Translations under genes and position numbers: made by a program
Notes under the pieces: model-generated
Seen by the model: the letters and a program-made list of their open reading frames with translations, nothing else
Database searches by the model: none
Told to the model about the DNA's origin: nothing
From: Peromyscus leucopus
Lineage: Eukaryota; Chordata; Mammalia; Rodentia; Cricetidae
DNA: 64,000 nucleotides
Direction: 5' to 3'
Assembly (NCBI RefSeq): GCF_004664715.2
Contig: NC_051072.1
Location: 30,649,994 to 30,713,993, forward strand
Shown here: piece after piece, positions 1-8,526 of the stretch
Numbering within the stretch: the first letter of the stretch is position 1
Layout: each line of letters begins with the position of its first letter

Positions 1-323
1 GCCGACAGGCTGGAGTGGAGGGTTTTTATAGGGTCGGGCAGCAGAAGCACGAGAAGCATGGTTTACAGGGTTCTGATTGGACGATTCAAATGAGGCCAGG
101 TTCAAACTCAGGATAGTTTGTGGTTTTTCCCCGAGCTCGACACGCCTGCTGACTTGGCTCCAAGTTGTTTTTCTGACCTTTAGTTCCCTGTTCTGGGGCC
201 AGGTGGCTGACCGCAGATACCCTGTTTGTTCCTGTGCCCATGTCCTCTAACTGAACTTTCCCTGTACTTTTCAGGCCTTGCTCAAAATGGCGTTAGGCTA
301 AGCAAGTATGCTGGGGTCTTTCA
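1..323 (-). repeat. U3 of the 3' LTR (window-truncated)
   Basis: This is colinear with 8204-8526 of the 5' LTR with no indels. Differences are A/G at 7, T/C at 114 and T/C at 263 (left/right LTR). At 7 and 263 the right LTR has a CpG where the left has TpG or CpA, the signature of methylated CpG decay in the left copy. R and U5 lie outside the window. Confidence 0.95.
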
Positions 324-338
324 TTCCCCCATTTTCTT
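324..338 (-). other. Polypurine tract
   Basis: The viral strand reads AAGAAAATGGGGGAA directly before the U3 start TGAAAGACCCC at 323. This is the primer site for plus-strand DNA synthesis, in its usual place between env and the 3' LTR. Confidence 0.92.
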
Positions 339-362
339 ATCTCAGGGAATGGAATCCTCCAT

Positions 363-2428
363 TCATGGGGAAGAATAGGGATGTGGCTCCATTTCTACCT
401 GGTTGAGTCGTTGGTATTGTTGGGTCAATACCAAGGTCTGAACAGTAGAAACGCGTTCCCTGATAAATTGGACAAGTCTGTTTAGGATACAGGGCCCGAG
501 CGTCAGAAGGAGCAATAAAATCAGAAGGGGTCCCATAAGGGTGGAGATGAGGGTGGTGAGCCAGGGGGACCTTCCGAACCATCCCTCAAACCATCCCTGC
601 TGTTCTTCAAAGAGGTTTTGTCTTTGTTCTAATCTCTTTCTTAATTTGGCCATGCTATCTCTCACCACCCCAGTATGATCCGCATAGAAGCAACATTCTT
701 CTTTAAGGGCGGCACATACCCCCCCCCTGCAGGAAGAGGAGGTCTAATCCCCTCCGGTTCTGCAGAACTACCTCAGACAGGGAGGTGAGTGACTTTTCCA
801 AGGCACTCATGGATTCCTCCAGTGCCTGGATATCGGTATGCATGGCAGCCTGGAGGTGTCTGAACTGGTTGGTTTCCATGAGGGCAGTGGTACCTGTGCC
901 TATTCCGGCGGCGACTCCTCCCATAGTTAATCCACCTAGTATCAGGGCCAGGGTTAGCGAGACTGGCTCTCTTTTTATGCGGGGGACCCCTGTTTCATAC
1001 CGGGCATAGATATCTTCAGGTGTATGGTAGACTATCTTGGGGTACAGTTCTATAAGCACACAATAATCGGCCGTGTTGGCTAGTATTGAGGGGGAGATGC
1101 ATGGTGTAAGTCCAGTGCTACAGGCCCAGTAAGTCCCGTTGGGAGCCACGAGATAGTGGGGTCCTGGAACAAGTGCCTGGGTGCGATTACACAGGTGTTG
1201 GTGGGTGTAGGGTACTGTCCCCAGACATAGTCCTTGTCCTGACACCTCAGAGATTGTGAGCTTATGCTGAGGTGTCGAGGCACATCCTGACGGGGGTGAA
1301 GAAGAATTGGTAAAGCTTCCGACTACGGCCACCCCCTCATAATAGGGAGGTGTGGAGACTAGGCATAACCAGCACTCCTGAGTCCGATTTGGGTTGGTAA
1401 CATTGAGGGCTGAGTAAGCACCCTCTATAAGATTCAATAGCCGGTCTCCCGTACCGGGCCTGGGTGGCTGGAGGGTGACTGGGGTTACAGTAGCATTCGG
1501 AGCCGTGCTTGGGCGAATGACCGAATTGGGTCGGGGGGTAGCCCTCGGGGGTGCCGGAGCGGGTAAAGAGGGGCGCTTTTGGTCAGAGAGAACCTGGTTG
1601 GGACCTATAGAGGCGGAGGGCTCTGTGATTTTAAGCTTAATCGTAAACACGACTCCCTGGTCCCGTCCCGTCATGTAAAGTCTAAGTCCCCATGTTTTAC
1701 CTTTAATCCAGTCTTGTGTTATCTCCCTTCCCTTCTGAGTAAAAGATATATTCAGGGGGTTGCAGGTGAGATTTACACAGGCCCCCCCCCCAGTAAGTGT
1801 TATCTCTTCCTGACGTGACAGTTCCCCAACAACGTCCTTGGGTAAGGGGACGCCATGAGTGGCTTTCTCCTTGGGTAGTCCTTTTTACCCTAATGAGGTC
1901 CCAAGTGGATGAAGGCTTCCAATAGGTATTACCAGTTGTTTCACATCCCCATGCTTTACAGAAGTAACTTTCATAACCCCCACATTGTCTAATCATCTTT
2001 CTGTCCCTACCATCCCGGGGGCAGACGTAGAAGGATAGTTGTGACAGGGCTGCCCTGGTTTCAGGGTGACCACATCCGTATCTCCCGTCACTACATTTGC
2101 AAGTTTCCTTACCATCCTGACAGACGTCTGGTGCTCTGGGGTTCATGGGGTCAGTGGTAGGGATGTCCCAGTCCTCTGACCCTGCTGCTAGTTGGCAGAG
2201 ATCTGGATGCAAGTTAGGCCACCATGTAAAGGGGGTGTGAAGGGCGGTCGTTTGCCAGACCGTCTCCCCAGTTTGTGAGATGACCTGCCAAGTGAGCCTC
2301 TTAACTAGGTGCGGGCTCTCTGCTGCCCTAGTCCCCTGGGGGTAGGCAGAGATTAAGAGGAGGGGGAGGAAGAGGAGCCGCGGGCCAACCTTATTTTTAG
2401 GGGGTCTCGTGTGCGGCGCACTGTCCAT
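363..2428 (-). pseudogene. env: Gammaretroviral env (SU-TM), two frame breaks
   Basis: The ATG at 2428 lies inside the end of pol and opens a hydrophobic signal peptide ([14 protein letters not shown]). SU carries an SPH motif near its mature N terminus, a Cys-rich binding domain, a proline-rich hinge (about 1560-1440) and the CWLC isomerase motif (1374-1363). A furin site RIKR lies at 981-970, then a hydrophobic fusion peptide begins TM. The QNRRGLDLL region of the immunosuppressive segment lies near 760, the CX6CC motif at 716-690, a membrane span at about 563-489 and a cytoplasmic tail with YQRL. CWLC plus CX6CC indicates covalently linked SU-TM of gamma type. Breaks are a net extra base at an A5 run (1886-1882) in SU and at a G9 run (727-719) between the immunosuppressive segment and CX6CC. 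Receptor use cannot be told from sequence alone. Confidence 0.92.
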
Positions 2429-5400
2429 GTTGACTTTCTGGATCCTGCTGGGTCGGGTTCCCTGGCAGCCTTCACATGAGAGGCGTGGATCCATGCAGCA
2501 ATCCCGTCGACCTTGAGTGCAGTGGGGGTGGTCAGCAAGACAGTGTAGGGCCCCTTCCACCATGATTCCAGGTTCTTGGTCTGGTGTCGTCGGACCCAAA
2601 CGGAGTCCCCGATCTGGAAGGGGTGGGGCACCACTGGCTTGTCTAGCTGCTCCTGATAAGTCTTGGCCAGGGGCTTCCAGATCTCCCTCTGCACCAGTTG
2701 GAGGGCTTGAAGATGTGCCTCTAAAGTAGGGGTGGTGGCAAAAGATGAAATATCAGGATGGAGAAAGTTTACAACAGGAGGTGGGGCCCCATACATGATC
2801 TCAAAAGGGGTTAGGCCGTGTGGGCCAGGAGTATTTCGGGCTCGGTAGAGAGCCAAGGGAAGTAGGAGCACCCAATCTCTAGTGCCAGTTGCAAGCGTTA
2901 ATTTGGTTAAAGTCTCCTTGATTGTTCTATTAACTCGTTCTACCTGTCCTGAGCTCTGGGGGCGGTATGCACAATGGAGTTTCCAATCAACCCCCAATAG
3001 TTTGGCCATCTTCTGACTTACCTGAGAGACGAAGGCAGGCCCATTATCCGACCCCAATATTTGAGGCATCCCATACCTGGGGAAGATTTCTTCCAACAGT
3101 TTCTTTGTTGCCACATTAGCCGTCTCATTCTTGGTTGGAAATGCCTCGATCCATCCGGAAAAAGTGTCCACGAAGACCAGGAGGTACTGGTACCCATAGA
3201 GTCAGGGTTTTACTTCTGTAAAGTCTATTTCCCAATGAACACCAGGACGATGGCCTCTTTGGCGGGCCCCCTTGTTTAGATGAACCTTTCCTGCGTTGAC
3301 TTGAGCACAGGCTGGGCAGGTAGAAGTTACCTGCTGGAGTACCTGATCCTGATTCAGCAGCACTGCCCAGGTGTTTTCTCTGTCCAATAGGGTCTTCATC
3401 TTGTTTTTGCTCAAATGGGTCAATGCATGGAGGAATCTCAGCATATATCGGGTATGGGAGGTTGGCATGACCATCCGGTCCCCTAGTATATATGCTTGTC
3501 TTCCTTGTTCCCAGTCCGCCCCCATTTTCTTTGCTAGCGCATGGTCTTCTGGGCTATAAGGCACGGGGTCTTTCTCAGGCTGTGGTTCTTGTATAGCCAT
3601 CAACTGGCTGTTTCCTGCTGGCTGGGAAGCCACTGTTCGGGCAGTCAGATCTGCCAGCCGATTCCTTCTGGCTACTGCAGAGTCATCCTTTTGATGCCCT
3701 GGGCAGTGGACAATACTGAGTTGGAGCGGGAGGAACAGGGCCTTTAGGAGGTCTAGGATCTCTTTTTTGTTTTTGATTTCCTTACCCGCGGACGTCAGCA
3801 GGCCTCTCCGTCTGTAGATTTCCCCGTGGACATGCGCAGTGGCGAAGGCATATCTGCTGTCAGTATAAACTGTGAGCTTCTTACCTTCTGCCATCCGGAG
3901 AGCTTGGGTGAGCGCAATCAGTTCTGCGCGCTGGGCCGATGTCCCGGGCGGGAGTGACGATGCCCATACCACTTCCGATTCGGTGGTTATAGCTGCCCCA
4001 GCTCTGCGTTCCCCCTCCTCCAGGAAACTGCTCCCATCTGTGTACCAGACAGCGTCTGGATCCTTAAGCGGCTGATCTGTCAGATCAGGGCGGGTGCCAT
4101 GTGCTTTGGCTAGAATCTGGAGGCAGTCATGCTCCTCGGAGGGGCTAGGCAGTGGCAGCAAGGTAGCAGGGTTAAGGGAAACTGTCGGCCCAAAATTTAC
4201 CCGGTCTGAGTCCAGTAGTAAGGCCTGATAGTAAGTCATTCTGGCGTTAGAAAGCCATCTGTCCGGTGGTTGTCGGACCAAGGCCTCCACTGCATGGGAG
4301 GCCAGCACAGTCAACGGCTGTCCCAGAGTCAGCTTCCCGGCATCCTTGAGTAATACGGCAATGGCTGCCACCATGCGGAGGCATGGAGGCCATCCTGTAG
4401 CCACCGGGTCCAATTTCTTGGACAAGTACGCTACAGGTCTCCTCCAAGGTCCCAGTCTTTGCACCAGTACCCCTTTGGCAAGACCTGAGTTCTCATCCAC
4501 AAACAGCTCAAAGGGCTTGGTTAGATCTGGCAGACCCAGAGCCGGGGCCTTGAGTAAGGCCTTCTTGATCTGTTGGAACGCTTTCTGATGCTTCTCCTCC
4601 CATTGGAACATGGTCCCTGGTTTAGTGAGGGGTATAATGGGGCTGCCAGTTCGGCAAAGCCAGGAATCCAAAGGCGGCAATACCCAGCCGTGCCCAGAAA
4701 CTCTCGAACTTGGCGGGGGTTTCGAGGAGGGGGATGGAGATTATCGTCTCCTTCCTTGCTCCTGTTAACCATCTTTGCCCCCCGCTCAGGGTGTAGCCCA
4801 GGTAGGTAACCTTGTCTCGGCATACTTGAGCCTTTTTGGCTGAGGCTCTATAGCCCTTTTGTCCAAGTCTGGCCAGTAAGGCTCGAGTGCCCTCCAGGCA
4901 CTCGGTTCGACTCCTGGCTGCCAGGAGTAGATCATCCACGTACTGGAGCAGAGTCAGGGTTGGGTGTTCGACCCGGAATCCGGCCAGATCTGCATGTAGG
5001 GCCTCATCAAAGAGGGTTGGGCTATTTTTGAAGCCCTGAGGGAGCCGGGTCCAGGTTAATTGTCCCGAGAGCCCTCTTTCTGGGTCCCTCCATTCAAAAG
5101 CGAATAGCATTTGACTTTGAGGGTGCAGTCTTAAACAAAAGAAGGCATCCTTCAGGTCTAGCACAGTGTACCAGACGTGGGTCGGTGGGAGGGTGCTCAG
5201 GAGGTTATAGGGGTTAGGCACCATGGGGTGTATGTCCTTCACCCGCTTATTGACCTCTCTCAAGTCCTGGACCGGCCTGTAGTCTCCTGTCCCCGGTTTC
5301 TTAACAGGCAAGAGAGGGGTGTTCCAAGGTGACTGGCAGGGCTTTAACACCCTTGGTCCAGGAGCCTCCGAATATGGGGCTTGATCCCCTCATGAGCTTC

Positions 5401-5968
5401 CCGTGACATTGGGTATTGTCTGATTGAAACGGGAGTCGCGGAGGCCTTTAGTGAGATCATCAGCGGCGGCTGATCGCGTGCCAGCCCCAAGCCCCCAGTC
5501 TCTGCCCAGGCCTGAGGAAACTCTCTCAGCCAGTTCTGTAGCTCCTCAGGTGATTTCTCCGGGGGTTCTGCCTCAAACAAACGGTATTCTTCCTCTAAAC
5601 TGAGGGCAAGGATTTGTAGGGGGTCTCCTTTAGGACCCGTGACCCTTGGTCCCTTCTCATCAAAGTAGATTTGTGCCTTCAATTTGGTTAATAGGTCCCG
5701 TCCTAACAGCGGATGGGGGCATTCAGGTATATGCAGGAAGGAGTGAATTACTTGCCCTGATGCCAGTTGGACCTTTCTCTCGGCAGTCCAGTAATACCTC
5801 TTGTTTCCAGTTGCCCCCTGCACCAGTGCAGAATGCCGGCTAAGAGGCACTCCGGCATGGGTTAGGACTGAATGTTCGGCACCAGTATCAACCAGGAAGG
5901 TCACGGGCTGCCCCCCGATCTTGAGGGTTATCCTAGGCTCAGGGGGGGGGCTCCTGGCCTCGACTCCC
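2353..5968 (-). pseudogene. pol: Gammaretroviral pol (PR-RT-RNase H-IN), four frame breaks and one stop
   Basis: Follows gag by suppression of its amber stop in the same frame. Protease has the catalytic DTG (5889-5881). Reverse transcriptase shows LPQGF (5044-5030) and the YVDD catalytic box (4942-4931). RNase H shows its acidic residues in TDGSS (4038), AELIA (3924), TDSRY (3861) and ADLTA (3651). Integrase has an H-H-CPAC zinc region, the DDE residues (in EIDFTE near 3225, SDNG 3048, QVERV 2940) and a C-terminal WWKGPY. Breaks: a net extra base in a nine-C run just after the gag stop (5950-5942); single-base losses near 5352-5350, 4733-4729 and 4632-4629 in RT; and an in-frame TGA at 3204-3202 in integrase between the first catalytic Asp and the second. 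The last 76 nt overlap env in another frame, as is normal for the genus. Confidence 0.93.
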
Positions 5969-7612
5969 CTAGTCCTCTAGACTAAGGAGGTCCACGGTTT
6001 TGGGCTTGGGTCGGCGGGGTCCTTGTGGCTTCTTGGGGCACTCTCGGGCCCAGTGTCCCTTCTCCTTACAGTAAGCACATTGATCTTTATCAAGGGTGGC
6101 CTCCTTCGCTCTCCCGACCTATCTCCCTCTCTCCGCTGTCCCTGAGACACAACGGCGGCCAAAACCTTTTTCATTTCCCTATGCTGTTTCTTGTCCCTTT
6201 CTTCTTGTTTCTGCCATCTCCTTTCCTCAGGAGTTTCTCTCTTATTGAACACTTTCTCTGCTTCCTTCAATAAGTCTGGCAAACCTAGTGCCTGTAAACC
6301 TTCCAACCGCTGCAATTTGGTTCGGATATCTGAGCTAGACTGGTAGATAAATGATAAGATGACACCTGGTGTTTGCCCTGGGTCTTCTGGATCATACGGA
6401 GTGTACATCCTATAAGCCTCCTTCAGCCTCTCTAAAAATGCAGCGGGTGATTCTTCCTTTCCCTGTATCACATTCCTTACCTGAGCCAAATTGGTAGGCC
6501 TTCTGGCGGCCGCTCGGAGACCCGCTAAGAGCAACTGGCGATAGAGACGTAGATGCTCCCTACCTTCAGGTGTATTGAAGTCCCAGTCTGGGCGGGTCAA
6601 GGGAAAAGCTGCATCGATGATATTTGGGAGTTGGGTTGGCCTCCCGTCATCACCCGGAACCTGCTTCCGGGCCTCCAGGAAAACTCTCTGCTTTTCCTCT
6701 ACAGTTAAGAGGGTCTGCAGGAGCTGCTGACAGTCGTCCCAAGTCGGCCTGTGAGTCACTAGGATGGACTCAATTAGGCCGGTCAAGGCAACAGGATCTC
6801 TGGAGAAAGGGGGATTATGTTGTTTCCAATTATAAAGGTCTGAGGCAGAAAAGGGCCAATATTGTAACTGATGATTGGGTCCTTCCCGAAGCGGGAAGGC
6901 TTTGGATTCAGTGGGGGGGCTGGCTCGGCGGCCCCTGAGGCGGCCCGCGATGGGGGACTGGACTGTTTCTTCTTCTTCCTCTGAGTCCTCAGTGAGCGGG
7001 GTCATCACGGGGGGCGCGGCCGCCAGGGAGGTCGCAGCCGGTGTCGCGACTAGAGCCACAGCGGGTGCAGCCGCCGGGGCTGCGGCCGGCACCGCAGCAG
7101 GGGCCGCCGCGGGCGCAGCCGCCGAGGCCGCGGGTGACGCTGGGGGGGTCGGCTGGTAGGGTGACGGTTCATCTGTCAGAAGGTCTATGAGAGGAGAATT
7201 AGGATCAGGGGGAAGGACAGGGGGCTTGGAAGGCTCCTGCGGGGAAGGACTGGGTAGAGAGAAGAAAGGGGGTTAGGAGGCGCCGAAGGCTGGGGAGTGA
7301 GAGGTTGTGGGAGGAAGGGCTTGACCCAGGGGAATGGGTTTTCAACCAGGGATCTCCAAATGGCGATGTAGGGAACCTGGTCTGGATGCCCATGGGGGCT
7401 GGGGGCAAACACCTTCCCCTCAACCTGTGAAATGAGAGAGAGATTAAATGACCCTTCCCGTGGCCATCCTACATCCATCATGACCCATTCGGCCTCACAG
7501 AGGGTCATCCATTTATTTTTCTTGATGACTACACCTTCATCGCTCCCCGGCCTTTGACGTCCGACCAATGGTCAGTAGTTAGGCTCAAGGGGGTAACGAC
7601 AGTCTGTCCCAT
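5969..7612 (-). pseudogene. gag: Gammaretroviral gag, three frame breaks
   Basis: Encodes the matrix (MA), p12, capsid (CA) and nucleocapsid (NC) polyprotein. The start at 7612 has a strong ACCACCATGG context and begins MGQTV, a myristoylation signal. MA runs to about 7290 and includes a PSAP late-domain motif near 7285. p12 carries an Ala/Pro-rich stretch (about 7155-7020) and an acidic run (EDSEEEEE). CA starts with PLREG at 6894 and has the major homology region ([19 protein letters not shown]) near 6470-6400. NC has one CCHC knuckle ([14 protein letters not shown], 6079-6038). The amber stop is at 5971-5969, followed by G as in readthrough contexts. Net one-base losses break the frame near 7548-7545 (MA), 7244-7241 (p12) and 6096-6094 (NC). 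As read, only a short MA fragment would be made from the ATG. Confidence 0.93.
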
Positions 7613-7982
7613 GGTGGTCTCTAAATAAAGAAGGGTTAGACACACAACGAGAAACAAACAGACAAGACAGACCACAGAATTTCGCGCTGCGCAGCTCCGG
7701 CGTAAAACCGAAAACAAAAACTCAGATGGGGACGCGGAGTGTTTGAATTCTCCGTCCCCTGCCAGTACCACGTATCCTTCTGATACGGGGGTGGCCCCGA
7801 AAAACCGTGCCCCAGAGGGGACTTCAGATACCCGTGGAACGTCTTCCAGGGTTTCGGTGGGCGAAGTCCGAGCTCGTCAGCTCCTTCAGCCCCCACCGAC
7901 TCAGACCTGACTTAGGATGCCCGACGAAAACGAAAGACAAGTAAACAGACTGAGACAATACAGACAGACAGTGGCCGGCCAA
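7613..7982 (-). other. Proviral leader with glyco-Gag-like upstream extension
   Basis: Between the donor and the gag ATG the frame of gag stays open upstream for more than 50 codons, from about 7771 to 7613, without an ATG. A CTG at 7765 and a GTG at 7771 are possible non-AUG starts. The extension ends in a hydrophobic stretch (SVVCLVCLFLVVCLTLLYLE) just before the gag methionine. Murine leukaemia viruses make glyco-Gag from a CUG in this place, and its leader provides a signal anchor. The same product here is inferred from frame, position and hydrophobicity. The leader also normally carries the packaging signal, which I did not map. Confidence 0.6.
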
Positions 7983-7990
7983 CTTACCTC
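7983..7990 (-). other. Major 5' splice donor of the provirus
   Basis: The viral strand reads GAG|GTAAGTT with the exon end at 7988 and GT starting at 7987, about 40 nt downstream of the primer site. This matches a strong consensus donor in the place used to make spliced env mRNA. The matching acceptor inside pol was not identified with confidence. Confidence 0.75.
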
Positions 7991-8029
7991 CTGACAGTGG
8001 GTCGGTGGTCCCGAGGCGGGGGGTCTCCG

Positions 8030-8047
8030 ATCCCGGACGAGCCCCCA
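8030..8047 (-). other. Primer binding site for tRNA-Pro
   Basis: The plus strand reads ATCCCGGACGAGCCCCCA, whose complement is the 18-nt sequence complementary to the 3' end of tRNA-Pro. It starts two bases after the LTR end at 8050, the normal spacing. Proline primer use is typical of MLV- and GALV-type gammaretroviruses. Confidence 0.95.
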
Positions 8048-8140
8048 AATGAAAGACCCCCGAAGGTAGTCTTCCCTCTGGAGAGACCCTCGCCCAGAGA
8101 TCACACCGAGACCATAAGTCAGATGCAAAAAGCAAGAGGC

Positions 8141-8146
8141 TTTATT
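8141..8146 (-). terminator. Proviral polyadenylation signal AATAAA
   Basis: AATAAA on the viral strand lies about 57 bp downstream of the presumed cap site, inside R, where gammaretroviruses place it. In the 5' LTR it is normally ignored; the active copy would be in the 3' LTR outside the window. Confidence 0.85.
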
Positions 8147-8225
8147 CAGGAACACGGGTACCCGGGGCGACACAGTCACTCAAGAGGCTCAAGAGACTGG
8201 CGCGCCGACGGGCTGGAGTGGAGGG

Positions 8226-8283
8226 TTTTTATAGGGTCGGGCAGCAGAAGCACGAGAAGCATGGTTTACAGGGTTCTGATTGG
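8226..8283 (-). promoter_or_regulatory. Proviral core promoter: CCAAT and TATA boxes
   Basis: On the viral strand CCAAT (8283-8279) lies about 45 bp upstream of TATAAAAA (8233-8226). The presumed cap site GCGCCAGTC begins at 8203, about 23-30 bp downstream of the TATA box. The same elements occur in the left LTR at 76-80 and 23-30. Spacing matches standard gammaretroviral U3 promoters. Confidence 0.85.
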
Positions 8284-8486
8284 ACGATTCAAATGAGGCC
8301 AGGTTCAAACTCAGGACAGTTTGTGGTTTTTCCCCGAGCTCGACACGCCTGCTGACTTGGCTCCAAGTTGTTTTTCTGACCTTTAGTTCCCTGTTCTGGG
8401 GCCAGGTGGCTGACCGCAGATACCCTGTTTGTTCCTGTGCCCATGTCCTCTAACTGAACTTTCCCCGTACTTTTCAGGCCTTGCTC

Positions 8487-8495
8487 AAAATGGCG
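8487..8495 (+). promoter_or_regulatory. YY1/UCR-type element in U3
   Basis: AAAATGGCG on the plus strand (CGCCATTTT on the viral strand) lies about 32 bp inside U3 and is repeated at 284-292 in the left LTR. In murine leukaemia viruses a CGCCATTTT element in the upstream conserved region binds YY1 (UCRBP) and represses transcription. The same role here is inferred from the match in motif and position. Confidence 0.7.
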
Positions 8496-8526
8496 TTAGG
8501 CTAAGCAAGTATGCTGGGGTCTTTCA

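Larger units (their letters stand above)
1..8526 (-). mobile_element. Endogenous gammaretrovirus provirus, nearly full length
   Basis: A complete gammaretroviral layout is visible on the minus strand: LTR, proline-tRNA primer site, leader, gag, pol, env, polypurine tract and U3. The right LTR is whole. The left LTR is cut by the window edge at the U3/R boundary, so position 1 aligns with 8204. The two U3 copies align without gaps over 323 bp with 3 mismatches (positions 7, 114 and 263). LTR ends are TG...CA, followed on the right by TCAT (8527-8530), the expected 4-bp target duplication whose partner lies outside the window. Coding regions show nine frame changes and one nonsense codon. Motifs and gene order place it in the gammaretroviruses (MLV/GALV-like group); the exact relative is not determined here. 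Confidence 0.97.
8050..8526 (-). repeat. 5' LTR of the provirus (U3-R-U5), 477 bp
   Basis: On the viral strand the LTR begins TGAAAGACCCC (8526) and ends GGGGTCTTTCA (8050), a perfect 11-bp terminal inverted repeat. U3 spans 8526-8204. R starts at about 8203 with GCGCCAGTC, the typical gammaretroviral cap site. R ends shortly after the AATAAA signal (8146-8141), and U5 runs to 8050. It carries a CCAAT box (8283-8279), a TATA box (8233-8226), a RUNX core-like TGTGGTTT on the plus strand (8322-8329) and a YY1-type element (8487-8495). No tandem enhancer repeat is seen. Confidence 0.96.
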
